This document shows positions 47,458 through 57,554 of a stretch of 64,000 nucleotides of DNA, piece by piece. Below the pieces are notes generated by a model. That model saw nothing but the letters and a program-made list of their open reading frames with translations. It ran no database searches and was not told the origin of the DNA. Position 1 is the stretch's first letter, and the number at the start of each line of letters is the position of its first letter. Source of the stretch: CAWHBO01 sp963827735 (GTDB lineage: Bacteria > Patescibacteriota > Patescibacteriia > Patescibacteriales > UBA12075); the NCBI GenBank assembly GCA_963827735.1, contig CAWHBO010000002.1:62001-126000 (forward strand), in the 5' to 3' direction. The position numbers and the translations under genes are program-made.

Positions 47458-48612
47458 ATGCCTGTAAATTTTTCACCGGAGCAAATCGGAAACGACAATT
47501 CGTCAGAGAATTCCCAAGAAATAAGCAAGACGAAACAATTTGTCCAAAAAATTGACGACATGCTCTTGAAATTGAGCCGCGTACCGCTCAAGGAGCGACT
47601 TTTTTTCGTACAACACCTGGGACTCATGCTTAAAGCCGGAATATCTCTTTCCACCGCCTTGCAAACCTTGTCAAAACAGACAAAAAATAAATTTTTCATA
47701 AAAATCCTTGATGATTTGAGCAAAAAAGTGGAATCTGGAAAAACTTTTGCCGAAAGCCTGGCAAAGTGGGACTATGTTTTCGGCGAAATGTTCATTTCCA
47801 TGATTGAGGCCGGGGAAATTTCCGGAAAGCTGGAAGAAGTTTTGGGGCAATTGTTCATTCAGATGAAAAAAGACCATCAGCTGATTTCAAAAGTGAAAGG
47901 AGCCCTGACTTATCCGGCTGTGATTTTGATTGCGATGGGCGGCATCGGTACGTTCATGATGATCGTGGTCGTTCCGAAAATCACGGTGATGTTTAAAGAT
48001 ATGGATGCCGAACTGCCAATTGCTACAAAAATAATCATAAAAGTAAGCGACACCTTAAGGACAAACGGCGTCTTATCCGCGATCATCTTGGCGCTCTTCA
48101 TCATCATCCTCTCAAAAATCCTGAAGACGGAAAAAGGAAAATACTATTTCCAGCTTCTGCTTCTTAACACTCCGATCTTCGGTCCCATTGCCAAAAAAAT
48201 AAATCTCGCCCGTTTTGCCAGAAACATCAGCTCCTTGCTTAAAACCGATATCCCTATCATAAAAACATTTCAGATAACCGCTCAGGTACTCGGCAACGTC
48301 CATTATCGCGCCGCAATTTTGGAAATGGCCCAGAGGATAAAAAAAGGCGGCAAACTTGGCGAAGTCATAAATTCCAATCCCAAGCTTTTTCCACCCATTG
48401 TCGCTCAGATGGTTTCAATCGGCGAAGAAACCGGAGAACTTGACAGCATCCTCGTGGAGCTGGCGGAATTTTACGAAGAAGAGGTGGATCAAGTGATGGA
48501 GAATATGCCAACCATAATTGAACCGGTCTTGATCCTTTTTATGGGCGTGGCGGTTGGCGGCGTGGCGGTTGCCATCATCATGCCGATGTACGCGCTCACC
48601 TCGGCAATTTAG
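47458..48612 (+). CDS. pilC: Type IV pilus inner-membrane platform protein PilC
   Basis: 384 residues with two GspF/PilC domains (~50-170 and ~250-375) and three to four membrane helices ('VILIAMGGIGTFMMIVVVPKI', 'GVLSAIILALFIIILSKI', 'VLILFMGVAVGGVAVAIIMPMY'). Family motifs are 'LMLKAGISLSTALQTLSKQ', 'MISMIEAGEISGKLEEVL'-like and 'MVSIGEETGELDSILVELAEFYEEEVD'. It couples PilB to pilin insertion. Confidence 0.95.
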   Translation: MPVNFSPEQIGNDNSSENSQEISKTKQFVQKIDDMLLKLSRVPLKERLFFVQHLGLMLKAGISLSTALQTLSKQTKNKFFIKILDDLSKKVESGKTFAESLAKWDYVFGEMFISMIEAGEISGKLEEVLGQLFIQMKKDHQLISKVKGALTYPAVILIAMGGIGTFMMIVVVPKITVMFKDMDAELPIATKIIIKVSDTLRTNGVLSAIILALFIIILSKILKTEKGKYYFQLLLLNTPIFGPIAKKINLARFARNISSLLKTDIPIIKTFQITAQVLGNVHYRAAILEMAQRIKKGGKLGEVINSNPKLFPPIVAQMVSIGEETGELDSILVELAEFYEEEVDQVMENMPTIIEPVLILFMGVAVGGVAVAIIMPMYALTSAI

Positions 48613-48645
48613 CCTTTGACGAACGAATCAGCTGGAATCATCTTC

Positions 48646-51600
48646 ATGAACAAAAAAAATAATCTCAAGTTAATCTTTCAAAAAAACGATGGCTTCACTT
48701 TGATGGAGGTCTTGGTCAGCGTTTTTGTGATTTTGGTGCTGACCATCGGCGTCTATAGCCTCATCATCCTGTCTATCAAGCTTTCCGATGACAACAAAAA
48801 AAACGTGGAGGCAATTGAGATTGCCAATGAAAAAATGGAAGATATCCGCAACATGCCATATGACGATATCGGTGTCATTTCAGGCGATCCATCGGGCACA
48901 ATACCGCCCACGGAATATGTTTTAAGGGAAGGCAGTTTTACAATCCATAACTATGTATCGTTTATGGATGACCCTTACGATGGCGAAGCCGGATCATCCA
49001 CCAACCCGGACACAATCATCAATGACTACAAAATCGTTTCGGTAAGAGTATCTTGGGAAACAGAAATGAAAAGCAAAGAAGTTACGGTCTTTTCAAAAGT
49101 GATACCAAGAACCGAAGAAACTGCCGCCGGATACGGACTTTTAAAAATTTATGTTGTGGACTCAAACGGCAGCCCTATACAGGGAGCAAGCGTAAAGATC
49201 ATAAACGCGAGCAGCACTCCGCCGCTTGATGAAACGAACCCCACCAATGCCGCCGGTTTTTTTCCAAAACCCGTAAAACAATCTTTCCAAGGGTTTCAAG
49301 TGATCGTTACCAAGGCGGGATATAGCACTGACCAAACATACGCGATTTCCGCGTCAAACCCGAATCCCACTAAACCTAATTTATCAGTGGTGGAAGGCGA
49401 CAAGACGGAAGACACTTTTACCATTGATCTGTTGGGCGGACTGAACATTCGCACGGTAACTGATACTCTGCCCACGAATTGGCAAGTCAACCAATCTATA
49501 AGCTCAACGACTTCTTCACATCCGGAATTCGGAACAGACTCATCGGATAACCTGTTTTTTGTCTGGCAAGCAGCCAACAGTTCAGCATCAAGTTTCGTTT
49601 ATGCTCAAAAATATGACGCAACCGGCGCCAAACTCTGGCCGACCGATCATAAGCTTGCAGCCACTCAATTCCAAAGCAATCCCGATATCGCCGTCGGAAA
49701 AACCGGAATTTCCTATGTTGTTTGGCAAGACAACTCAATCTCTTTAAAAAATATTACTCTAGGCCCGAAGCCGAAAGCTGATAAAACAAGAATCGCGCAT
49801 AATAAAAATCTGACTTTTAAAAAACAACTTGCCGATTCATCTTTTTTTCACTTCTGGAATTTTTCGCAAACATCCGTTTCGTCTATGTTTTCCGGTTTGG
49901 GAAAGCTATTTTCTTGGGGCTACGTAAAAAAAGTAACTCCCTCTGAAAATCTAATCTCGCTCCCCCGGGCGGCGAATGCTGCCGGAGCGATCTCTTTTGT
50001 GGCCGCCGGAGCCGGCAGCGCCACCGGACAGGTCGGACAAATCACCCTTGCCAAACCGGCGGGGGTTGTTTCCGGCGATTTCCTCTTGGCTTATGTTTTT
50101 ATGCACGATTATTCTTCCGGACCAATTGATCCGCCTTCCGGGTGGACGATTTATGGCAGCGGCTTCAGGCCTAGCGGAAGCGGGGATGACTCTCTTGGCT
50201 CCTTGTTTTGGAAAATTGCCGGCGCCAGCGAACCCGCTTCTTATAACTTTGAGATCCATGACGCATATTGCAGCCCCTTTTGCGTAAACTACGAAGAAAT
50301 GGCCGGCCATATCCGCGCTTATCGCGGAGTGGATCAGGCAAGCCCATTTTACGGAAATCTGCAAACGCAATCAACCAACAGCGGGGATGTTTTGCGCCCA
50401 GCCCCGAGCCATGCCATCGGCAAAGACGGTTCGGTTTTGATCACCGGCTGGGGAGGAAATACGGTTTCACTGGGAAACGGCGGACCGACTTTTCCCGCCG
50501 GAATGGGAAATACCAGAAACAATTTTGCAGACTGGGTAAGCGTGGAATCATCAGACTTGTATGTAAACATCAGCGACTCCCCCACTCCTGCCAAAAATTA
50601 TGACGCCAACCATAACGTCGCCAGATCCACCATCAGCTGGTCGCTGGTTTTAAATCCGGAAGACATTCCGGATAACATCACTGTTTCCGCCACCGGCACT
50701 CAAATCGCAAGCATTGTGTTTCCCGCCTCCAACCAATATCTCGGCGGATCTTTCGTCTTTACTGACAACACCGGCACCCACGATATCAACAGCATCAGAA
50801 TCACTGAACATGGCACCACAAACGCCTTAACCGATTTGTCACAAATCAAACTGTATTACGATCTTGATACCTCATCCCCCTACAACTGCGAAAGCGAAAC
50901 TTTTAATTCCGGAACTGACCCGCAATACGGCGTTGCCTCCAGTTCATTTTCCGGGAGTGACGGAACGGCAGATTTCACCCAAATCATAACCATCAGCCAG
51001 ACGCAATCTTTATGCGTGTACGCGGTCATGGATATCAATGCAACTGCCGCAAATGATGACACAATTGAAATCAGCATAAACAATCCTTCAATTGACGTTA
51101 AAATTAACACTGGATCAGTGCTTCCGATAACTCCCATTGAGTTAAGCCAAGCCACGAATCTGTTAAAACCGGCGGAAACAAACCAAGCGCATTACCGCTG
51201 GCGCAACGACAATGGATCGGAAACATCGGCCACCTGGAACAATTTTGAAGACAACCAGAGCTCCATTGTCCTCGGAACAAACATCAGACTGCGATTTATG
51301 ATTTCCAACTCGGGAGGGTTAAGTGCCGGCGGCATCCGGCATGAACTGGAGTACGCCGAAAAAATCACCACTTGCTCTTCAGCCGTCGGCTGGCAAACGG
51401 CGCCGAATGACAATTCAAGGCATTGGCGGATGTCCGACTCGGCCGATTTGACTGACGCCGCATCAACCACTGACATTTCCAACGGGCTCAGCAACACTGC
51501 CGCCAATTTCGTTGTTGGAGAAGTAAAAGACATTGACAGCCAAACCAATGCCATCGCTCTTCCTTCGGACAGTTTTACCGAACTGGAATTTTCCATCTCC

Positions 51601-52812
51601 CCCACCAACAACGCGGTTGACGCGACCTATTGTTTCCGCTTGACTGATGCCGGCGACTCCAGCGGCTTTACCTACAGCGTTTATCCGGAAATATCTCTGA
51701 TTGGCGATGATAACGTGTATATCACAGCGCTTGATTCAAACGGAAATGAGTTATGGACCGCTAAACGCCTTAATTCTTCCGCGGGGATATATCAAGGCAG
51801 ACCGCAAATCGCGTTGACTGAAAATTTCGGAACAGCTACAACAACTGCAGTTTGGGAAGATGACCGAGATGGGAACATGAACATTTACGGCATGAGCCTT
51901 GATGCAAATGGAAACAAGCTTTGGGCCGACAAGCAGATAACTTCCTCAACAACAGATGAGCACTCCCCGGTTGTCGCCATCAACAAAGATGACAGCATTT
52001 TTATAGCCTGGGTCAATGAGAGCGCGACGGGAAAAGACATTTATTTCGCCAAATACGATTTGGCTGGAAACAGCTTGTGGACAGCGCCTCAAACTGCGGC
52101 TGATTCCGGGTATGATGAATATGATCCGGATATCACCGCCCTTTCCGATGGAAGCATCGTTATCGCCTGGGAAGAAAATATCAGCGGCATCAAAAATATC
52201 AGCGCGGCCAGATTTTCTGAAAACGGCGCAAAAATATGGGACATACAGCCGAATCTCACGAATTCAGATTCAGACCAAATGAATCCAAGCATCGCCGCCG
52301 ATGCCTCCTTTATATATTTTTCTTGGACAGATACGCGGGAAGGCAACCATGATATTTACGTTCAAAAATATGATTTTAGCTCCACGGCCGTTTGGTCTTC
52401 GGATTTAAGAATAAACATAAACACAGGAACAAGTATCCAACAAAATTCAAAGCTAGTCATCAATTCAGCCACCGAGCCTTTTGCAACCTGGGAAGACGCG
52501 CGCAGCGGAAATCTTGAAATTTACTCCACAAAATTCAACGATCCTGCAAGCTTAAGCAATGCTCCCAACATACCGCTGGTGATAACCGGAACAAAAAAAA
52601 TCGGAGAGAACCCGATCATTTTAAAATATAACGCAACGTCCACCACGGATTCAACCGGACACTTAAACCTTGATCTGGATTGGGATAATCCCGGCTATAG
52701 CATTGACATAAATTCCGCCCTTTCCGGCGACCACATAAAAATGATTGATCCGACAGCGCCGTTCAAAGTTCTGCCCGGGGAAACAAGATCAATAACCATA
52801 TATATCGACTAG
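48646..52812 (+). CDS. Giant prepilin-like surface protein with split beta-propeller-like repeats
   Basis: ~1388 residues from ATG 48646 (TTG 48616 also possible). The N-terminus is a type IV prepilin: a basic leader then 'GFTLMEVLVSVFVILVLTIGV' (cleavage after G, E5 present). Next come a pilin-like stalk, a carboxypeptidase-regulatory-like segment (~170-270) and then W-E/Q-D-x-R-type repeats of ~50 residues. Two repeats lie at ~305-362 and five at ~1070-1290; between them ~660 residues hold other domains ('PPSGWTIYGSG', 'PASNQYLGGSFVFTD'). Probably a minor pilin/adhesin at the tip or along the pilus. The region at ~440 ('ISLPRAANAAGA') looks like a former signal-peptide junction. Confidence 0.78.
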   Translation: MNKKNNLKLIFQKNDGFTLMEVLVSVFVILVLTIGVYSLIILSIKLSDDNKKNVEAIEIANEKMEDIRNMPYDDIGVISGDPSGTIPPTEYVLREGSFTIHNYVSFMDDPYDGEAGSSTNPDTIINDYKIVSVRVSWETEMKSKEVTVFSKVIPRTEETAAGYGLLKIYVVDSNGSPIQGASVKIINASSTPPLDETNPTNAAGFFPKPVKQSFQGFQVIVTKAGYSTDQTYAISASNPNPTKPNLSVVEGDKTEDTFTIDLLGGLNIRTVTDTLPTNWQVNQSISSTTSSHPEFGTDSSDNLFFVWQAANSSASSFVYAQKYDATGAKLWPTDHKLAATQFQSNPDIAVGKTGISYVVWQDNSISLKNITLGPKPKADKTRIAHNKNLTFKKQLADSSFFHFWNFSQTSVSSMFSGLGKLFSWGYVKKVTPSENLISLPRAANAAGAISFVAAGAGSATGQVGQITLAKPAGVVSGDFLLAYVFMHDYSSGPIDPPSGWTIYGSGFRPSGSGDDSLGSLFWKIAGASEPASYNFEIHDAYCSPFCVNYEEMAGHIRAYRGVDQASPFYGNLQTQSTNSGDVLRPAPSHAIGKDGSVLITGWGGNTVSLGNGGPTFPAGMGNTRNNFADWVSVESSDLYVNISDSPTPAKNYDANHNVARSTISWSLVLNPEDIPDNITVSATGTQIASIVFPASNQYLGGSFVFTDNTGTHDINSIRITEHGTTNALTDLSQIKLYYDLDTSSPYNCESETFNSGTDPQYGVASSSFSGSDGTADFTQIITISQTQSLCVYAVMDINATAANDDTIEISINNPSIDVKINTGSVLPITPIELSQATNLLKPAETNQAHYRWRNDNGSETSATWNNFEDNQSSIVLGTNIRLRFMISNSGGLSAGGIRHELEYAEKITTCSSAVGWQTAPNDNSRHWRMSDSADLTDAASTTDISNGLSNTAANFVVGEVKDIDSQTNAIALPSDSFTELEFSISPTNNAVDATYCFRLTDAGDSSGFTYSVYPEISLIGDDNVYITALDSNGNELWTAKRLNSSAGIYQGRPQIALTENFGTATTTAVWEDDRDGNMNIYGMSLDANGNKLWADKQITSSTTDEHSPVVAINKDDSIFIAWVNESATGKDIYFAKYDLAGNSLWTAPQTAADSGYDEYDPDITALSDGSIVIAWEENISGIKNISAARFSENGAKIWDIQPNLTNSDSDQMNPSIAADASFIYFSWTDTREGNHDIYVQKYDFSSTAVWSSDLRININTGTSIQQNSKLVINSATEPFATWEDARSGNLEIYSTKFNDPASLSNAPNIPLVITGTKKIGENPIILKYNATSTTDSTGHLNLDLDWDNPGYSIDINSALSGDHIKMIDPTAPFKVLPGETRSITIYID

Positions 52813-52813
52813 C

Positions 52814-53410
52814 ATGAAAAAATACGATTTTAAAAAAAGCCATGTATCCGGATTTACCTTGATTGAATTGCTGGTTTCAATCAGCATTATGCTTTTGGTC
52901 ATGTCCATGGGCTACATGTTCATCAGACAAGGCTACAAAGCGATCACTTTCAGCGCCGAGCAAGAAGAAGCGGTCTCCATTGGCAGGCGATCCATGAACA
53001 TCATTACCAAAGAAATACGGGGGGCCAACACATCGGAACAGGGCGACTACCCGCTCAGCGTGATTGAAGCTCAAGATGTCGTTTTTTACAGCGACGTGGA
53101 TGATGATACCGTCATGGAAAAAATCAGATATTTCAGGAATGGCAGCACCCTTGTAAAAGTCATAAATGAGCCGGGACCGAGCAATGATTACCAGACAGCA
53201 TCAGCCACCACGACTCTTTCTTTGTATCTCAACAATCAAGAAGAACCGATTTTTACTTACTTTGACAGCAACAATGAAGAGACCACGATGATAAATGACA
53301 TCCGAATGATCAGAATAAACTTGCGCATCAATGTCACCCCCTGGAGAGCGCCGAATGATTACTACCTGGAAACCGATGTCAGCTTCCGGAATTTAAAAAA
53401 TAATTTATAG
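52814..53410 (+). CDS. Prepilin-like protein (PilW/GspJ-like)
   Basis: 198 residues. The type III signal 'SGFTLIELLVSISIMLLVMSMGY' (cleavage after G; Glu at +5) is followed by one long helix and a beta-rich globular part ('VVFYSDVDDDTVMEKIRYFRNG'). The layout and position in a pilus operon suggest a minor pilin of the PilW/GspJ type. Its ATG lies 1 bp after the preceding stop. Confidence 0.85.
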   Translation: MKKYDFKKSHVSGFTLIELLVSISIMLLVMSMGYMFIRQGYKAITFSAEQEEAVSIGRRSMNIITKEIRGANTSEQGDYPLSVIEAQDVVFYSDVDDDTVMEKIRYFRNGSTLVKVINEPGPSNDYQTASATTTLSLYLNNQEEPIFTYFDSNNEETTMINDIRMIRINLRINVTPWRAPNDYYLETDVSFRNLKNNL

Positions 53411-53411
53411 C

Positions 53412-54953
53412 ATGAAAGAAAGAAAAAACAATCAAAAAGGATCAATGCTGATCCTAACCTTGGTAACCACAGGCTTATTTATGGTCCTGCTGATGGGCGC
53501 GATCACCACGACTTTGCTGCAGCAAAAACTTAACATCAGAAAGGTTGCCTCAGCTCAAGCTCTTCATATTGCCGAAGCCGGTGTTAACTATTACCGCTGG
53601 GTCCTTTACCATGATCATGAAGAATATTGCAACAAGGAAACCTGCAAACCGGCTCCTGATTACGGACCATACGGGCCGTATGCTTATATGGATTCCGCAG
53701 GAGAAAATATAACCGGATACTATGAGCTATATATCACGCCTCCGGCGCTTAACGGATCAACGATCGTAAAGATAAGATCAGTAGGCTGGGAAGCCAGTCA
53801 CCCGACAATCAAGCGTACGATTGAAGTAAACTGTGGAATCCCATCGTGGTCGACATACTCAACTTTGGGCAATTCCAGCATCCGCTTCGGAGAAGGCACG
53901 GAAGTCTGGGGGCCCATACACTCCAATGGCGGAATCCGGTTTGATGGCGTCGCTCACAACTTGATAAGTTCTGCTCTGCTTAACTATGACGACCCCGATC
54001 ATTGTGAAGTGGAATTAAGATGGACTGGTTCCAACTGGGTTTGTGATTTAAACATCAATGAATTCGGCGTTCATACCCACGTCGCTCCCACCGATCCTTA
54101 TCCTGATGGTAATAACCCCCCTGAAAATGTACCTGATAGAACAGACGTCTTCATTGCCGGCCGCCAGTTTCCGGCGCCGGTTATCAGTTTTAATTTGTTA
54201 AACAGTTACATTTCCGACACTTACGCGAAAGCTACCAGTTCCAATGGAATTCTTTTTGACGGCGCGAATACCGGAACAGCCGATCCTTATTCCGTTGCGA
54301 CATTCCGAGGATGCGCCGCATCCGGCAATTCCTGCGATGAAGGCTTCCATATCAGACTTAGAACTGATAACACTTTTGACATCCGCGGCGTATCCAGAGT
54401 ATACGCATCTTGCGGCGGAAGCCAGAGCAACAGCATTTTTACCGAGGAGGCGACCATTCGCAATTATGCCATACCCTTAAATGGCGTCATCTTTGTCAAA
54501 GGAACGCTGTGGGTGGACGGACAGATAAGCGGCAGCCGTGTCACCATCTTGGCATTTGAAGATCCTTTAACCGGTTCAACTGCCGATATCAACATCAACA
54601 ATGATGTTTTATACACCAACTACGATGGCACGGATTCAATCGGACTGATCGCTCAAAACGATATCAACGTCGGCCAATACAGCGATGATAATCTGCGGAT
54701 TGACGCCGGTATGATCGCCAAAACCGGCAGAATCGGACGGGAATACTATCCCAGCACTTGCACCAATTACATCAGGGACACAATCACAGTTTTCGGATCT
54801 TTGGCCACAAACAATCGCTATGGTTTCGCTTATGTCGACGGAACAGGCTATCAGATCCGCAACCTGATATATGATAACAACCTGACATTCTCTCCCCCGC
54901 CGCATTATCCGACAACCGGAGAATACACCTTCATCTCCTGGCGGGAAGAATAG
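53412..54953 (+). CDS. PilX-like minor pilus protein with large beta-rich domain
   Basis: 513 residues. 'NQKGSMLILTLVTTGLFMVLLMGAITTTLL' is a PilX-type N-terminal helix that lacks the usual FTLIE motif but keeps the small-residue cleavage region. 'AQALHIAEAGVNYYRW' is the typical PilX follow-up motif. The rest (~150-513) is beta-rich and repetitive ('STLGNSSIRFGEGTEVWGPIHSNGGIRF', 'GVIFVKGTLWVDGQISGSRVTI'), as in proteins with polymer-forming or DUF4900-like domains. Overlaps the operon with 1-bp spacing. Confidence 0.78.
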   Translation: MKERKNNQKGSMLILTLVTTGLFMVLLMGAITTTLLQQKLNIRKVASAQALHIAEAGVNYYRWVLYHDHEEYCNKETCKPAPDYGPYGPYAYMDSAGENITGYYELYITPPALNGSTIVKIRSVGWEASHPTIKRTIEVNCGIPSWSTYSTLGNSSIRFGEGTEVWGPIHSNGGIRFDGVAHNLISSALLNYDDPDHCEVELRWTGSNWVCDLNINEFGVHTHVAPTDPYPDGNNPPENVPDRTDVFIAGRQFPAPVISFNLLNSYISDTYAKATSSNGILFDGANTGTADPYSVATFRGCAASGNSCDEGFHIRLRTDNTFDIRGVSRVYASCGGSQSNSIFTEEATIRNYAIPLNGVIFVKGTLWVDGQISGSRVTILAFEDPLTGSTADININNDVLYTNYDGTDSIGLIAQNDINVGQYSDDNLRIDAGMIAKTGRIGREYYPSTCTNYIRDTITVFGSLATNNRYGFAYVDGTGYQIRNLIYDNNLTFSPPPHYPTTGEYTFISWREE

Positions 54954-55022
54954 ATTTAAAATGATTTTCATGTTAAAATATATAAGTGAATTTAAAACAG
55001 GAATAAAAATGATAAACAAGAT

Positions 55023-56150
55023 ATGTTGACTCTCAAAAAACCGAATTATGCCATCGGCCTGGATATCTCTGATCTGGTGCTAAAGGCCGTGGAATTGAAA
55101 AAGACAAAGGATAAAATAAAAATTTCTGCCATCAGCAAATACCGTCTCAAGCCCGGAGTTGTGGAAAAAGGAGAAATAAAAGATGAAAAGTCATTTTTGG
55201 AAGCCATAAATTCCTTGTTAAACAAGACAAAAAAAGGCACTTTCAACACCAATGAAGTTGTCGCCTGCCTGCCTGACCCCAAAACTTTCATAAAACTGAT
55301 TGAGATTGAAAAAACTCCCAATAGCCTGACGCAAGTCATTGGGTCAGAAATGGAAAAGCATGTGCCTTTACCTCTTAAAGACATTTACTTTGATTGGCAG
55401 TTGATTGAAGAAAATGCCGCTTTTTCCAAAATCCTGGTAGGCGCCGCCCCAAAAGAGATCGTTGATCAATATGCCGCTATTCTTAATGAAGCCAAGTTGT
55501 CTCTGATCGCGTTGGAAATTGAGCCGGTCTCAATTGCCCGCGCCCTGCTCTGTGAAGAATCAAAAAAATATAATGGTCCTTATGAAAAAAATTATTGCTT
55601 GATTGATATTGGAGCAAAAAGGACAAGCCTCACCATCTACTGCCGCAATTCCATTGTTTCTTCTGTCAGTCTGCCGATATCCGGAAATGAGACCACGGAA
55701 ATAATCGCAAAATCTTTGGAAATAAGCGGCGATGAAGCCGAAAAAGCCAAACTTGTCTGCGGGATGGATAAAACGCAAGCGCATGGCATTGTCAATGAAA
55801 TTTTATCAGATATGATAAATGTTTTGATTGAAAAAATTGAAATTGCGATTGATTTTTTTTCAAAAAATCATCAAGGCAAAAACTCAATTGACGAAATCAT
55901 CTTGTGCGGAGGCGGGGCTAACATCAAAAATCTTGATTCAATCATTTCTGAAAAGCTTAAGATTCCCGTTTTGCTTGGCTCGCCTCTTGCCAACTTAAAT
56001 GAAGATGCCGTCCAATTGGATAAATACTTGACTGACAAATCAAAGATTGAAACTCTGGAAGATCACATCATCAGCGAGCAAAACACAATCATCAGCTATA
56101 CGACAGCCATCGGACTGGCTCTGCGCAGCGTTTTTATAGATAAAGTTTAA
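55023..56150 (+). CDS. pilM: Type IV pilus assembly protein PilM
   Basis: 375 residues, actin-like ATPase fold. 'YAIGLDISDLVLKAVEL' (phosphate 1), 'CLIDIGAKRTSLTIY' (phosphate 2) and 'ILCGGGANIKNLDSII' (adenosine) are all present. PilM is the cytoplasmic ring protein that binds the N-terminus of PilN. Confidence 0.92.
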   Translation: MLTLKKPNYAIGLDISDLVLKAVELKKTKDKIKISAISKYRLKPGVVEKGEIKDEKSFLEAINSLLNKTKKGTFNTNEVVACLPDPKTFIKLIEIEKTPNSLTQVIGSEMEKHVPLPLKDIYFDWQLIEENAAFSKILVGAAPKEIVDQYAAILNEAKLSLIALEIEPVSIARALLCEESKKYNGPYEKNYCLIDIGAKRTSLTIYCRNSIVSSVSLPISGNETTEIIAKSLEISGDEAEKAKLVCGMDKTQAHGIVNEILSDMINVLIEKIEIAIDFFSKNHQGKNSIDEIILCGGGANIKNLDSIISEKLKIPVLLGSPLANLNEDAVQLDKYLTDKSKIETLEDHIISEQNTIISYTTAIGLALRSVFIDKV

Positions 56151-56154
56151 AAAT

Positions 56155-56688
56155 ATGATGCATTTAAACATTCTTCCGGCCGCTCAAAAAAAAGAAATAA
56201 AGATCAAGCAGATATATGATTCACTTAAGAATTTTTTTTCTGTCATTTTCATCGTGGCTGTAATATATTCTTCCTTTTTTATGATTTTAAAATCCGTAAT
56301 CATGAATTACTTCATTTCCACCATTGAAAATTCCAGCATCTTAACCAAAAGTACGGAAAATTATAGCAACAGAGTATCTGATATAAACAAACAAGTAGAC
56401 TCCATTGAATCGATCCAAAACGATTTTGTTGTCTGGTCAAGACTGCTTGAACATTTAAGGCTCATGCAACCAGAAGAACTATCCATTGAAAAAATCTCAA
56501 TCAGCAAAAAAGACGGCAAATTAACCGTTGGCGGGCAAGCCAAAACCAGAGATAGCCTTTTGGAATTCAAAGAAAATTTAGACGAATCAGGTTTTTTTGA
56601 TGGTTTCAATCTGCCAATAAAAGATTTGCTGCAAAAAAACAATGTTAGTTTCAGCATGGACTTAAAAATAAATAATTATGAATTTTAG
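56155..56688 (+). CDS. pilN: Type IV pilus assembly protein PilN-like
   Basis: 177 residues. The short cytoplasmic N-terminus 'HLNILPAAQKKEIK' holds the PilM-binding NLLP-like motif, followed by one membrane helix (~22-48) and a periplasm-facing or extracellular coiled coil plus alpha/beta domain. Overlaps pilO by 11 bp. Confidence 0.85.
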   Translation: MMHLNILPAAQKKEIKIKQIYDSLKNFFSVIFIVAVIYSSFFMILKSVIMNYFISTIENSSILTKSTENYSNRVSDINKQVDSIESIQNDFVVWSRLLEHLRLMQPEELSIEKISISKKDGKLTVGGQAKTRDSLLEFKENLDESGFFDGFNLPIKDLLQKNNVSFSMDLKINNYEF

Positions 56689-57244
56689 CAAAATAAAAAA
56701 AATCAATTACTTATACAGGCTTTACCTGCTTACGGGGATAACTTTATGTATTGTGACAGTGATGGCATATCTCATCATCATTCCTTCCATCAACGAAATA
56801 AAAAACGCCCGAAAAGATATTATAAACCAAAAAAATGAACTTGAGAAAAAATTAAATCGTGAAAAAAATCTCGCCTCGCTCAATGAAAATCTAAAAAAAA
56901 TAGAACCGGATGTTATTTTTTTGAATCAAATCTTCATTGAAAAGAACAAAGAGTTGGAATTCATAACGACTTTAGAAGGTTTGGCCGGTAAAAACAACAT
57001 TGAACAAACACTGTATCTTAACACTGATAAAAGCATAAAATCAAATCTATACACAAAAACTCCGATTGATATTTCTGCTCAAGGTAATTATAACGATATT
57101 ATTGAATATTTAAAAAACTTGGAAACTTTAAAATATTATCTTAACATCGCTGGGTTAAGCATAAGCTTTGAAGGCAATCAAGACTCATCCGCTCCACACA
57201 AAAAAGGACGCCTGCAAGTAAGCGCCGATACATATTGGAAATAA
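56678..57244 (+). CDS. pilO: Type IV pilus assembly protein PilO-like
   Basis: 188 residues: one N-terminal helix ('LLTGITLCIVTVMAYLIIIPSI'), a coiled coil (~35-75) and a small alpha/beta domain ('LEGLAGKNNIEQTLYLNTD', 'YNDIIEYLKNLETLKYYLNIAGLSI'). PilO pairs with PilN around the pilus base. Confidence 0.85.
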   Translation: MNFSKIKKINYLYRLYLLTGITLCIVTVMAYLIIIPSINEIKNARKDIINQKNELEKKLNREKNLASLNENLKKIEPDVIFLNQIFIEKNKELEFITTLEGLAGKNNIEQTLYLNTDKSIKSNLYTKTPIDISAQGNYNDIIEYLKNLETLKYYLNIAGLSISFEGNQDSSAPHKKGRLQVSADTYWK

Positions 57245-57257
57245 TAGTAAATAAAAT

Positions 57258-57554
57258 ATGAAACTCAAATTCTCAATCAAAACGACTTTCAAATATCTAT
57301 ACATCGTTTTAATCCTTGCCAATGCTTATCTGGCTTTTCTGGCGTACGATTTTGCCAACGTTAATGTTTACAAAACCATGTTTCCCGATGAAAATATTTC
57401 CATCATGCAAAACAGAAAATATTCCGAAGATCTGGATGTGGATAATTTTAACAAGATTATAAACAAAATCAAGCAAAAATCTGATACAACAGCTAACTTC
57501 AAGCCCGCTCCTCAAGAAAACCAAGCAACATCAACTGCTGACAATCTCCAATAG
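57258..57554 (+). CDS. Small single-pass protein at the end of the pilus operon
   Basis: 98 residues with one N-terminal helix ('YLYIVLILANAYLAFLAYDFA') and a hydrophilic tail. The position of a PilP-like protein, but no homology is visible. The last 24 bp overlap the convergent glycosyltransferase gene. Confidence 0.6.
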   Translation: MKLKFSIKTTFKYLYIVLILANAYLAFLAYDFANVNVYKTMFPDENISIMQNRKYSEDLDVDNFNKIINKIKQKSDTTANFKPAPQENQATSTADNLQ

